Shown: positions 1 to 8,900 of the stretch, piece after piece
How positions within the stretch are numbered: position 1 is the stretch's first letter
Layout of the letters: every line of letters starts with the position of its first letter
Assembly (NCBI RefSeq): GCF_030285625.1
Contig: NZ_CP127294.1
Location: 8,340,001-8,404,000 of the forward strand
Source: Amycolatopsis sp. 2-15
GTDB taxonomy: Bacteria; Actinomycetota; Actinomycetes; Mycobacteriales; Pseudonocardiaceae
Reading direction: 5' to 3'
Length of the DNA: 64,000 nt
Made by a program: the position numbers and the translations under genes
Notes under the pieces: model-generated
What the model was told of the DNA's origin: nothing
The model's input: only the letters and a program-made list of their open reading frames with translations
The model's database searches: none

Positions 1-126
1 GGCGGCGTGTTCACCATGCTGCTGGTCCTGCTCGTGATCGGCGCCGGGGTGGTGGCCGTGTTCGGCCAGCGCACCACCGGCCGCTCGCTCGAGACGATCG
101 GGCAGGAGACGATCGGACGTGGCTGA
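1..126 (+). CDS. MFS transporter, C-terminal end (partial)
   Basis: The first 41 codons of the window are the 3' end of a gene that begins upstream. They encode a hydrophobic helix (about residues 4-21 of the fragment) followed by FGQRTTGRSLETIGQE. That tail resembles the motif after the last helix of sugar-porter/metabolite-symporter MFS proteins (a G-R-S-L-E element on the cytoplasmic side). The stop is 28 bases before the amidohydrolase start on the same strand, so the two are probably co-transcribed and the transporter may import that enzyme's substrate. The substrate cannot be read from this fragment. Confidence 0.6.
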   Translation, partial: GGVFTMLLVLLVIGAGVVAVFGQRTTGRSLETIGQETIGRG

Positions 127-154
127 ACCCCGCGAACCCTCTGGAGGTGCCCGC

Positions 155-1381
155 ATGGCCGCCGACCTCAGCGTCCGGCATGTCAGTGTCGTCGATCCCG
201 AGTCCGAGCAGGTGACCGGCGACCAGGTCGTCCGCATCACCGGCGGCCGGATCACGGCGATCGAAGCCGACCCCGGTGGCCCGGCCGGAGCCGGCGAGCT
301 GGACGGCACGGGACTGTTCGCCGTGCCGGGGCTCATCGACTGCCACGTGCACGTGAACGCCGTGAGCGCGGCGCTCGGCACGGTCGCGGACGAGTCGCCC
401 GCGTACGTGGCCGCGCAGGCTTCGCAGCTGCTGAAGGACATGCTGGCCCGCGGCTTCACGAGCGTCCGCGACGTCGGGGGCGCCGACTTCGGCATCGCCG
501 CCGCCGTGGCCGAAGGCCTGTTCACGGGCCCGCGGATCTTCTTCGGCGGCAAGGCCCTTTCCCAGACCGGCGGGCACGGCGACCTGCGGCCGGCGGGACG
601 CGACGTGCACGACCAGCACTACGCGATCCCCGTGCTCGGCCGCGTGTGCGACGGCGTGGACGAGGTCCGCCGCGCCGCGCGCGATGAGATCCGCCGCGGC
701 GCGTACCACCTGAAGATCATGCTGTCGGGCGGCTGCGCGAGCCCCACGGACCGCGTGGACTCCCTGCAGTTCTCCGACGAGGAGGTGACCGCGATCGTCG
801 AGGAGGCGGCCGCGGCGAACCTCTACACGGCGGGCCACGCCTACACCGCCGACGCCGTGAACCGCGGCCTGCGCCTCGGCGTCCGCACGATCGAACACGG
901 CAACCTCCTCGACGCGACGTCGATCGACCTGTTCCTCGCGCACGACGCGTTCTACGTGCCGACGCTGATCACCTACCAGGCCTTGCTGGAGCAGAGCCGG
1001 GAGCTGGGTTTCACGGCGGAGCAGTACGAAAAGGTCGTGCGGGTGACGGAAAACGGCTACCAGGCTCTGCAGCTCGCCGACTCCGCCGGCGTCCGCATCG
1101 CCTATGGCAGCGACCTGCTGGGCGCGATGCAGGCTCGGCAGTCGGAGGAGTTCTCGTTGCGCGCCAAGGTGCAGAAGCCGGCCGCGGTGCTGCGCTCGGC
1201 CACCACGGTCGCGGCCGAGCTGCTGCGGCAGGTCGGCACGGTGGGCACGCTCGCGCCCGGCGCCAGGGGCGACGTCGTGCTCGCGCGGGCGAACCCGTTG
1301 GCGGACCTGGACGTGCTGGCGAACCCGTCGACGGGGCTCGCGGCGGTGGTGCAGGACGGGGTGGTGCGCGTACAGCGCTGA
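155..1381 (+). CDS. Amidohydrolase family protein (imidazolonepropionase/prolidase-like)
   Basis: A 408-residue metal-dependent hydrolase of the amidohydrolase superfamily, probably cytoplasmic. The metal-site series is visible: HVHVN after GLIDC (HxH), the bridging-lysine segment HLKIMLSGG, histidines in AGHAYTAD and TIEHGN, and the aspartate of AYGSDLLG. A beta-sandwich domain built from both termini holds GxRGDVVLA near the end. The ATG at 155 has a GGAGG site 7 bases upstream; the GTG at 119 overlaps the preceding gene and has no such site. Some relatives (COG1228) cleave Xaa-Pro or Xaa-hydroxyproline dipeptides. The hydroxyproline-type operon that converges on this gene makes that activity plausible here, but this is inference. 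Confidence 0.85.
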   Translation: MAADLSVRHVSVVDPESEQVTGDQVVRITGGRITAIEADPGGPAGAGELDGTGLFAVPGLIDCHVHVNAVSAALGTVADESPAYVAAQASQLLKDMLARGFTSVRDVGGADFGIAAAVAEGLFTGPRIFFGGKALSQTGGHGDLRPAGRDVHDQHYAIPVLGRVCDGVDEVRRAARDEIRRGAYHLKIMLSGGCASPTDRVDSLQFSDEEVTAIVEEAAAANLYTAGHAYTADAVNRGLRLGVRTIEHGNLLDATSIDLFLAHDAFYVPTLITYQALLEQSRELGFTAEQYEKVVRVTENGYQALQLADSAGVRIAYGSDLLGAMQARQSEEFSLRAKVQKPAAVLRSATTVAAELLRQVGTVGTLAPGARGDVVLARANPLADLDVLANPSTGLAAVVQDGVVRVQR

Positions 1382-1383
1382 TC

Positions 1384-1425
1384 GACGGTGTTCCGGCCTG
1401 GTCCGGGCCGGGCCGGAACACCGTC
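1384..1425. terminator. Bidirectional hairpin between convergent genes
   Basis: Two perfect 15-bp inverted arms (1384-1398 and 1411-1425) enclose a 12-base loop between the stop of the amidohydrolase and the stop of the aconitase X small subunit. The arm overlaps the latter's stop codon. There is no T-run on either side, as is usual for GC-rich actinobacterial hairpin terminators. It would serve both strands. Confidence 0.7.
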
Positions 1426-1846
1426 AGCCGAGCCGGATCACCGCGTTCTCCGGGCCCGCGGAAACCCGCACCGGCCCGCGGCAGGCGGCGAGCCGGGCGT
1501 AGTCCTGCGGGGTGAGAACCACGATCGGCAACCGCAGCTCGTACAACTCGGCCGCGACCCAGGCGCCGAGCATGAGGATGGCGTCGGGTTCGGTGAGGAC
1601 GAGGGCGGCGGGTGCGGTGCCGCTGCGGATCTGCTCGGCGAGCACCGACGACGAGGAGCTGGAGCCGCGCGCCCGCGGCAGCACGAGAACGCGGCCGGTG
1701 AGCGTGGCGCCGCGCTGGGGGTGGTGTTCGTCGACGATCCGGCCGGACAGGTCGGTGCCGCCCCAGAACGACAGTGGCGCGTCGAGCACGAGCGGTTCCC
1801 CGGTGGCTTCGCCGGGGAAAACGGTGCGTCCGGTCAGCTCGCCCAC
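1424..1846 (-). CDS. Aconitase X swivel (small) subunit
   Basis: A 140-residue protein of the aconitase X small-subunit (DUF126) family. It shows the hallmark stretch FPGEATGEPLV, then LSFWGGTDLSGRIVD, HPQRG and a serine-rich loop GSSSSSS at residues 61-67, followed by an LxEP segment and the LPIVVL strand. The swivel domain covers the active site of the large subunit, and the serine loop contributes to substrate binding. The GTG start lies 13 bases inside the upstream gene, so the subunits are translationally coupled. Full length for the family. The substrate (cis-3-hydroxy-L-proline in characterised bacterial enzymes) is inferred from the operon. Confidence 0.85.
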   Translation of the reverse strand: MGELTGRTVFPGEATGEPLVLDAPLSFWGGTDLSGRIVDEHHPQRGATLTGRVLVLPRARGSSSSSSVLAEQIRSGTAPAALVLTEPDAILMLGAWVAAELYELRLPIVVLTPQDYARLAACRGPVRVSAGPENAVIRLG

Positions 1847-3099
1847 AGCGCCTCGTCCCGCACGATCCGGCCGGCCCGCGCCGACGCGACGCATTCGGCC
1901 AACGAGCCCAGCGCCACGTCCACGCCGATGTTGCCGGGCGCGTACCAGGCCCATTTGCCGGAGTTCGTCATGGCCGTGCGCAGGCCGGCGTCGAGGATCG
2001 GCGTGAGGTAGGTGCAGGTGTCGACGACGATCCGGGCCCCGGCGGAGCGCACGGTTTCCGCGTAACCCAGCCGATCGGCCTCCGCGAGCACGGCGCGGCT
2101 CGTGGTCACGTAGGCGCTCACGGTGTGATGGAACGGCGCGCCGTCGGCGAGCAGACCGGCCAGGCGCTCGAACTCCGTGAGCGAAAAGTGCGGCGTGCCC
2201 AGGCACAGCGCGTCGAGGTCCGTGCCGTGGGCCGTGGTCAGCTCGTCGCGGATGGCGCGCACCCGGTCCGCGTCCACCACGTGCGGCACGAGGTCCGGCG
2301 ACGCGACGGCCGCGAGCTCCGGCGCCTCCGGCGTCACGCCGACGACGTGGAACAGCCCCACTCCCCCACTCGACGCGGCTGCGGCGCCGAAAGCCTTCAG
2401 CTGGTCCTCCGTCACGGTCGCGGGCACGCCCGTCAGCACCGGCACGCCGCTGCCCGCGAGCCGGCCGGCGAGGTGGCCGAGCACGCCCCACGCCGCGTCC
2501 TCGCCGAGCAGCCGCCGCGACAGGCCCGCGCAGTCGAGCCGGATCGTCGCGTGGCGGTGGACGTCGCGGTGCAGGCCCGCGTCGGGGACGCGGCCGGTGA
2601 TGGCGGCGCCGATGTCGAGGAAGTCGCCGTAGCGGTCGGTGCGGGCGCCGAGCACGGAGTTGGCGAACACGATCGCGTTGGACTCCGCCCACGCGACGTG
2701 CGTGCCGAACGCCGGCCGGTGCGTGAGCTGGTACGGCGCGCAGGTCCACGTCGGTTTGCAGCCCAGCGCGGTGTAACCCGCCATCAGGCGGCGCGCATTG
2801 GCGGTCGTTTCGGCATCGGCGTGCACCAGGTCGGGGTGACGCAGGTCGAGGGACCCGACGTTGAGCGTGGTCGGCACGGCGACGCGGCCGCCGAGCTCTC
2901 CCAGGCGTTCGACGAAGTCCAAGCCGGCCTGACCGTGGTAGAGGCAGCCATCGACGTGGGCGGACTCGACCGTCAGCAGCCGGGTGGCGCCCCGGACCCG
3001 CGCGAGCGCGATGACCATGCGCAGGCACAGTTTCGCCGCCTCGCCGTGGTCGCCGGCGAGCATGGCTTCGTCCTCTTCGGACAGTTCGAGGTCAGCCAC
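1834..3099 (-). CDS. Aconitase X catalytic (large) subunit, putative cis-3-hydroxy-L-proline dehydratase
   Basis: A 421-residue protein of the aconitase X catalytic (DUF521) family. Three cysteines at the expected places could ligate the iron-sulfur cluster: C120 in TWTCAPY, C299 in ALCLGTPHFS and C362 in DTCTY. It also has the AESNAIVFANSVLGARTDRYGD segment typical of the aconitase fold (residues 138-159). Characterised bacterial members dehydrate cis-3-hydroxy-L-proline to delta1-pyrroline-2-carboxylate; archaeal ones act on phosphomevalonate. Neighbouring amino-acid dehydrogenase genes favour the proline substrate. The GTG start overlaps the upstream dehydrogenase gene by 8 bases. Confidence 0.88.
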   Translation of the reverse strand: MADLELSEEDEAMLAGDHGEAAKLCLRMVIALARVRGATRLLTVESAHVDGCLYHGQAGLDFVERLGELGGRVAVPTTLNVGSLDLRHPDLVHADAETTANARRLMAGYTALGCKPTWTCAPYQLTHRPAFGTHVAWAESNAIVFANSVLGARTDRYGDFLDIGAAITGRVPDAGLHRDVHRHATIRLDCAGLSRRLLGEDAAWGVLGHLAGRLAGSGVPVLTGVPATVTEDQLKAFGAAAASSGGVGLFHVVGVTPEAPELAAVASPDLVPHVVDADRVRAIRDELTTAHGTDLDALCLGTPHFSLTEFERLAGLLADGAPFHHTVSAYVTTSRAVLAEADRLGYAETVRSAGARIVVDTCTYLTPILDAGLRTAMTNSGKWAWYAPGNIGVDVALGSLAECVASARAGRIVRDEALWAS

Positions 3100-4471
3100 G
3101 CGCGAGGTCCCCGAGCGTCACGGGCTGCGCGATCGGCCGCGCCGCGACGCCGTCGAGATCGGCGGCCGTCGGTTCCCGGCCGCATTCGGCGGCGACGAGG
3201 CAGGCCGTCGCGTAGCCGCACACGCGGCCCTGGCACAGACCCATTCCCGGGCGGGCGAGCAGCTTGACGGTCCGGGCGTCCGTGGCACCCAGGTCCTTCA
3301 CCGCGCTCCGAACGGTGCCGACGGACACCTCCTCGCACCGGCAGATCTGCGTGCCGGAGTCGACCCACGTCTGCCAGCCCGGACGCACGGGGTGGGCCGC
3401 GTGCATCGCGTTCGCGAAGGCCCGCAACGACTTTCGCTGCCGCAGCAAGCGCGCGACGGTGTCCCGGTTCGGCTCGGCCCCCACCGCGGTGAGAGCCGCG
3501 TGGAGGCCGGCCAGCTCACCCTCCACCAGCGACAGCGCGGAACCGCCGACCCCGCAGACCTCGCCGGCGAGGTAGACCCCGGCCGTGGTGGCGCGCTGCC
3601 GGTCGTCGGCCACGGCGACGAGACTGCCGTCCGCGCCGAGCCGGGTTTCGCAGCCGAGCTGCACCGGCAGCTCCAGCTGAGGCGTGAAGCCGTAGCCGAC
3701 GGCGACGGTGTCACACGCGACGGTCCGCTCGCTGCCCGGCACGATCCGCCATTGCCGATCGAGCGACGCGACCGTCACGCTCTCGACCTCGTCCGTGCCG
3801 TGCGCGGCGACGACCGCGGTGCGCGTGCGGTACGGAACCCGTTGGCGCAGCAGCGTTTTCAGGTAGCCGGCGCCTTCGGCGAGCTTGCCCGCGTTGGCCA
3901 GCACGGCCAGCGGCGAGCGCGCGAACCCGGCGGGCGAACCGGCCTCGAACACCCCCGCCACCTCGGCGCCCGCGTCGACCAGTCCGGCGGCGACGGGCAG
4001 CAGGAACGGCCCCGTCCCCGCCACCACGACCCGGTCCCCCGCGCGCACACCGTGGCCCTTGACCAGCGCCTGCACGCCGCCGGCGGTGTACACGCCCGGC
4101 AGCGTCCAGCCGGGGAACGGCACCTGCCGGTCGTAGGCGCCCGTCGCCACGATCACCGTGCGGCAGGCGATCTCGCCGCGGTCGGTGTGCACCGTGAAGC
4201 CGCCGTCCGCGCGCTCGACGTGCCAGATCGCGTGCCGCGTCCGGACGTCCACTCGGGACAGTCCGGCCCGCAGCCGCACGAGCGTCGGCCAGTCGTGGTG
4301 GCCCACGCCTTCGTCGCCTTCACGGTGGCGCCAGAACTGTCCGCCCACGCGCGTGCCGGCGTCGATCAGCGCCACTCGCGCGCCGGCCGACGCGGCGGTC
4401 ACCGCGGCGGCGAGCCCGGCCGGGCCGGCCCCGAGGACCGCGATCTCCGCCGCTTCAGCAGGAAAGCTCAC
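3092..4471 (-). CDS. FAD/NAD-linked dehydrogenase alpha subunit (HcnB/OoxA/hydroxyproline dehydrogenase type)
   Basis: A 459-residue flavoprotein with an N-terminal dinucleotide-binding fold (VLGAGPAGLAAAV), a second GTGPF nucleotide site mid-protein and a C-terminal BFD-like [2Fe-2S] domain. The latter is shown by ICRCEE and, about 30 residues on, GLCQGRVCG. This layout belongs to the alpha subunit of heterotrimeric dehydrogenases (HcnB, octopine/nopaline oxidase OoxA, D-hydroxyproline dehydrogenase). I place the start at the GTG at 4471, with AGGAAGGAG 9 bases upstream, so it overlaps the gamma gene by 17 bases. It would pass electrons between the substrate-oxidising beta subunit and the iron-sulfur centres. 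Confidence 0.83.
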   Translation of the reverse strand: MSFPAEAAEIAVLGAGPAGLAAAVTAASAGARVALIDAGTRVGGQFWRHREGDEGVGHHDWPTLVRLRAGLSRVDVRTRHAIWHVERADGGFTVHTDRGEIACRTVIVATGAYDRQVPFPGWTLPGVYTAGGVQALVKGHGVRAGDRVVVAGTGPFLLPVAAGLVDAGAEVAGVFEAGSPAGFARSPLAVLANAGKLAEGAGYLKTLLRQRVPYRTRTAVVAAHGTDEVESVTVASLDRQWRIVPGSERTVACDTVAVGYGFTPQLELPVQLGCETRLGADGSLVAVADDRQRATTAGVYLAGEVCGVGGSALSLVEGELAGLHAALTAVGAEPNRDTVARLLRQRKSLRAFANAMHAAHPVRPGWQTWVDSGTQICRCEEVSVGTVRSAVKDLGATDARTVKLLARPGMGLCQGRVCGYATACLVAAECGREPTAADLDGVAARPIAQPVTLGDLARG

Positions 4472-4733
4472 CACGGCCCGCTCCTTCCTGCGGCTCGACG
4501 ACGTCACCCGGCAGCACCTCGGTCAGGCACGCGCGCCGCCCCGGTTTGCCGTTCACCACGACCAGGCAGTCGAAACACACGCCGATCCCGCAGAACACCC
4601 CGCGGGGCGCGCCCTCGCGGCGCGTCGTCCGCCACGACCGGTGGCCGGCGGCGATCAACGCGGCGCCCACGCTCTGCCCGGCTTCCGCCACGATCTCCTG
4701 ACCGCGGAAGGAAAACTTCACGCACTCGCTCAC
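4455..4733 (-). CDS. (2Fe-2S) ferredoxin-like gamma subunit (HcnA type)
   Basis: A 92-residue small iron-sulfur subunit. The cysteine signature of a plant-type [2Fe-2S] cluster is seen in FCGIGVCFDC followed by RRACLTEV. Length and cysteine spacing fit HcnA/OoxA-N type subunits rather than free ferredoxins. The GTG start overlaps the beta gene's stop as GTGA, and the 3' end overlaps the alpha gene, giving a tight beta-gamma-alpha order. Its role is electron transfer within the dehydrogenase complex. Confidence 0.83.
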   Translation of the reverse strand: MSECVKFSFRGQEIVAEAGQSVGAALIAAGHRSWRTTRREGAPRGVFCGIGVCFDCLVVVNGKPGRRACLTEVLPGDVVEPQEGAGRGELSC

Positions 4734-5893
4734 GCGACCTCCTCGAAGCGGTCCGCCCGGAACGGCGTCAAGTCCAGCTCCGGTTTCACGCCCGTCGCCA
4801 CCTGCGCGATCAGGTGTCCCGTCGCCGCGGCCAGCCCGATGCCCGCCCCTTCGTGGCCACACGCGTGCGCCAGCCCCGGCAGCCGCGGGTCCTCGCCGAT
4901 GACCGGCAGGTGGTCCGGGCAGTACGGCCGGAAGCCCAGATAGCTGCGCAGCAACGAAACGTCGGCGAGGAACGGGAAAACTCCGATCGCCTGGGCCGCC
5001 AGCTTGCGCACCACGGGCAGCGAGAACTGCCGGTCGAACCCCACGCGTTCGCGGCTGGCGCCGATGAGCACCGTGCCGGCCTGCGTACCCTCGACGACCA
5101 CGGACGTTTCGAGCCCGGCATCACCGCTCGAGACGTTGGCGACGTAGTCGGCGGTGTAGACCTTGTGCCGGATCACGCGCGGCAGCGGTTCGGTGACCAG
5201 CACGAACCCGCGCCGCGGCAGCACCGGGATCGGGGCACCGGCGAGCTTCGAGACTTCGCCGCCCCACGTGCCCGCGGCGTTCACCACCCACGGCGCCGAG
5301 AACTCGCCGGCCGACGTGAGGACCCCACCGACCGAACCGTCGGCGCGGCGCCGGAACGCCCGCACCTCGACTCCCGTGTGCAGCTCGGCCCCGAGCCGGC
5401 CCGCTTGACGCAGGAGCGAGGCGGCGGCGAGCATCGGCTGCACTTGCTTGTCCTGCGGGTAATACGCGCCGGACGCGACGTCCTTCGTGAGGTTCGGCTC
5501 CAGCTCGGCGACCTGGGCCGGCGTCAGGTCGTCGACCGAAACACCTCGCGCACGTTGCTCCGCCGCCAGCTCCGCCAAGCCCCGGGCGGCGTCCGCGGAC
5601 TGCGCCACGACCACGCCACCCTTGTGCTCCAGCTCCAGGGAAGCGGGCCCGAACTCCTCGCCCAGCCGGGCCCACAGCCGGATCGACAGCAGCGCCAGAT
5701 CCAGCTCCGGGCCGAGCTCCTTGTCCGACACGAGGATGTTGCCCTCGCCGCCGCTCGTCGTCCCGCCGGCGACACCGCCGCGGTCGAGCACCGCGACGCG
5801 CAGGCCCGCGGCCGCGCAGTAGTACGCGCACGCCGCTCCGACCACTCCGGCGCCCACGACGACCACGTCGGGGGACCTTCCCGTCGCCACCAT
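4730..5893 (-). CDS. FAD-dependent amino-acid dehydrogenase beta subunit (DadA/HcnC type)
   Basis: A 387-residue D-amino-acid-oxidase-fold flavoprotein. The ADP-binding loop is VVVVGAGVVGAACAYYCAAAG; the C-terminal FAD contact is GHEGAGIGLAAATG. It has no membrane anchor. With the adjacent 2Fe-2S and NAD/FAD subunits it makes the HcnABC-like heterotrimer, which in several bacteria oxidises cis-4-hydroxy-D-proline or proline. I chose the ATG at 5893; an in-frame GTG at 5917 lies inside the likely promoter. No strong ribosome-binding site is visible, so the mRNA may be nearly leaderless. It heads the five-gene operon ending with aconitase X. Confidence 0.83.
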   Translation of the reverse strand: MVATGRSPDVVVVGAGVVGAACAYYCAAAGLRVAVLDRGGVAGGTTSGGEGNILVSDKELGPELDLALLSIRLWARLGEEFGPASLELEHKGGVVVAQSADAARGLAELAAEQRARGVSVDDLTPAQVAELEPNLTKDVASGAYYPQDKQVQPMLAAASLLRQAGRLGAELHTGVEVRAFRRRADGSVGGVLTSAGEFSAPWVVNAAGTWGGEVSKLAGAPIPVLPRRGFVLVTEPLPRVIRHKVYTADYVANVSSGDAGLETSVVVEGTQAGTVLIGASRERVGFDRQFSLPVVRKLAAQAIGVFPFLADVSLLRSYLGFRPYCPDHLPVIGEDPRLPGLAHACGHEGAGIGLAAATGHLIAQVATGVKPELDLTPFRADRFEEVA

Positions 5894-5902
5894 GGCCAGT
5901 AG

Positions 5903-5921
5903 TATGTCACATTGCACAATG
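5903..5921. promoter_or_regulatory. Candidate operator of the dehydrogenase/aconitase X operon
   Basis: Directly upstream of the operon head, two small dyads overlap: ATGTCACAT (5904-5912, arms ATGT/ACAT) and ATTGCACAAT (5911-5920, arms ATTG/CAAT). This AT-richer patch stands out from its surroundings. FCD-type GntR repressors often bind ATGTnACAT-like dyads, but no regulator gene is adjacent, so assignment is tentative. Confidence 0.3.
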
Positions 5922-5990
5922 CCCGGACGTGCGGTTCCTCACGCTCCATTCAACGCACCCAATGCGGCGGTCGGTGCGTGAAGCTCGAGC

Positions 5991-8900
5991 TCAGCAGCCG
6001 CCCGGTTTCAGGACGAAGTCCGCCGTCACCGCCTGTCCCTCGACCAGTTTGACGCTGCGCGTCTGGGGCTGCCAGCCGTCGCGCGCCGCGATGAGTGTGA
6101 GCGGGTTGTTGCGGCGGTCTAGCCACAGCGTGTAGTGGCCCGCGGCGTCGGTCTTGAGCGTGTAGCTCGCCGCCCAGCTGTCGACCTGCATGGTCACCGC
6201 GGCGAGCGGGCCCGCCGTCGCTCCGCAGCGCGCACCGGTGACGGTGCCGGTCAGCTTGCTCCACGTCGCCGGCGGCTTCACCGTGAACGACACGGGGATC
6301 GCGGCCACCGCCTTCGGCACCTGCGCCCCGACGACCAGTTGCGCCGTGTACGTGCCCGGCTGCGTGATCGCCGCGACGTTCGCGTCGAGCGTCACCGTGA
6401 ACGTCGCCGTCCTGCCCGGCACGATCGTGGTCACCGACGGTGTGGTCGACAGCCACGGGATCGACACGTACTCCCCGCATTCGCCGTAGCCCGGCAGCAG
6501 CAGGTCGTGGCTGGTCGGGTTGAAGCTCGCGTTCGCCGAGCCGCCGATGCGGTAGAAACCGCAGGTGCTGCCGCCTCGGAACAGCGTCTCGTTGGAGTTC
6601 GGCAGCGCCGACCACTGGTTGGCCGCCGGGTCGTACGCGTAGCCGGCGTTGGTGAGCGCACCGTCGGCGATGCCGCCCGAGAGCAGCAACTGTCCATTCG
6701 CGACGGTCGAGGCCGAGCCCCACATCTGCACCGGCAGGTCGGCGACCCGCGACCACGTGCCCTTCTCGACGTCGAGCTTGTACGCGGTCTTCAGGTTGTC
6801 CAGGCCGCTGACGCCGCCGGCGCAGTAGATCGAGCCGGCGATGGTGCCGCAGTTGGTCCAGCCGATCGGCGCGGGCAGCGCCGGGCCGGCCGACCACTTG
6901 TCCACGGCCGGGTCGTAGACCTGCACCCGCGTGACACCGCAGTTGCCGCCGTCGCAGCCGCCGACCGTGTAGATCCGCCCGCCGGCCACGGTGACCCCCA
7001 TCGCGGAGGTAGCCGTGGGCATCGGCGCGCCTGTGGTCCACGTGTCGGTGACGGTGTCGTAGATGTCGGTGTTCGTCACCGGGATGCTGCCGTCCGCCCA
7101 GCCGCCGGTCACGTAGATCTTCGTGCCGACGGCCGCCACCGCGGGGTTTTCCCGCGGAGTCGCGAGGTCGGCGATCGGGGACCACGCGAGCGTGCCCGGG
7201 TCGTAGACGAAGTTCTTGGTCGTCAGGTCCGCGCCGTCGAAGCCGGTGAAGGAGTAAACCTTCCCGTTCACGGTCGCCACGCCGTTGTCCATGATTTTCG
7301 TCGGGTAGTCGGCCACGGTCTGCCACGCGTCACCGGCCGCCAGCGTCTCGGCGGGCGCGGCCTGCTTCACGTGCCCCAGCAACGGTCCCGTGCTGAAGTC
7401 GCCCTTGATCCGCTGCAGCGGCGCCGAGTGCGCCACGGCCGGGGTGAACGCGCCGGACGACGGGTTCAGCCGCACGTCCACGGGTGCCGTGCCGGTGTTG
7501 CGCACCTTGACGTTCGCCGTCGCCTTCCCTTGCCACGCCACGGTTTTGTTCACCGGCGCGGTCGTCACTTCGAGCTGGCCGGCGTCGAGCCGGAAGTCGG
7601 CCGGGGTCACCGCGTCGGGCGCGACCACGGTCTTCTGCGTGCCCGGCACGAAGTTCGTCGCCGACGCGGTGACCGGGTGGCTGCCGGTGACACTGGAGAA
7701 GAACCAGTACGAGCCGTCGGCCTGCGTCGTCGCACCCTCGCCGGGCCGGTCGACGCTGTCCACCGACGCCCCGCCGAGCGCGGCACCGCTCACGTGGTCG
7801 TGCACGGTGCCGGTGACGAGCCCGCCGGGCACGACGTCGCACGCGTGGTCGCCGATCAGCACGTCGTCGACCTGCCACCAGAACCCGAACAGCTGGTCGC
7901 GGTAGTGGAAACGCACCTGCACGGCCTTCTTGCCCGCCGCACCCGGCAGCGGCACGACCTGCGTCGAGGGCCCGGCCAGGGTGTCGCTGCCGTGCTGCCA
8001 CACGGTGGTCCAGGTGGCGCCGCCGTCGGTCGTGAAGTCCACGGCTGCCTGCTGGCCCTGCGTGCCCTGGTAGTCGGACGCGAACCGCACGGTCGGGTTC
8101 GCCGTGGCGCTCAGGTCGACGACCGGGCTGACCAGCGACGTGTCCTGGTCGCCACCGATCGAGTTGCTGTCGACCGTGGCGAACGCGCCGCTGCCGCCGG
8201 TGTAGTTGTCGCGGCCGCCCGGGTTGTCGAACGCCCAGGTGGCCACGCCGTCACCGAGGTTGTTCACGACCTGCCACGTCGAAGGCGCCTCGAAGTCCTG
8301 CGTGTCGCCGGTGAAGCGGTTGGCGTAGCCGGGCGCGCCGCAGGTCACGGGGTCGACGGTCACCGAAGCGTCGTGCGTGGCGGCGATGTCGCCGACTGGC
8401 ACGGACGCCGAGTCGGGCAGGTAACCGGGGTAGTCCGGGTCGACCTGCACGGAATAGGTCGCGCCCTCGGGCACGGTCATCGAGTACCGCCCGGTGAGCG
8501 GATCCGTCCGGACGGCCGTGGTCGGCTGCCCGGCGACCTGGACGTGCGCGGCCACCGGCCAGCCGTGGCCGCTGCCGTCGCGCACGGTCCCGCTCAGCTG
8601 CACCGAACGCACGTTCGCCAGCGTGAAGTCAGCGGTCGCGGTCTTGCCGGCCTCGACGGTCACGTCGTCGACGGTGGTGTCGCGGTAGGAGAACTTGCTC
8701 GCGGTCACGGCGTAGGTGCCCACGGGGACGCCCAGCGTGTAGTGGCCCTCGGCGTCCACTGTGGTGGCGAGGTCACCGGCCTTCACCTGCGCACCGGCCA
8801 GCGGCTCGCCCGCGGAGTCGCGGACCGTGCCGGAGACGAGGCCGGTCGCGCCGGGTGTGAAGGCCGAGATGCCGCGTGGCGTGCCCAGACCCGTGGGGCC

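Noticed and set aside
119..154. Upstream GTG start for the amidohydrolase
   Set aside because: It would overlap the MFS gene, has no ribosome-binding site, and adds residues unlike the family; ATG at 155 has GGAGG at good spacing.
2984..5902. Plus-strand open frame of 972 codons
   Set aside because: It is antisense to five well-recognised genes; long open antisense frames are expected at this GC content and its translation is rich in Arg, Ala, Gly and His without domains.
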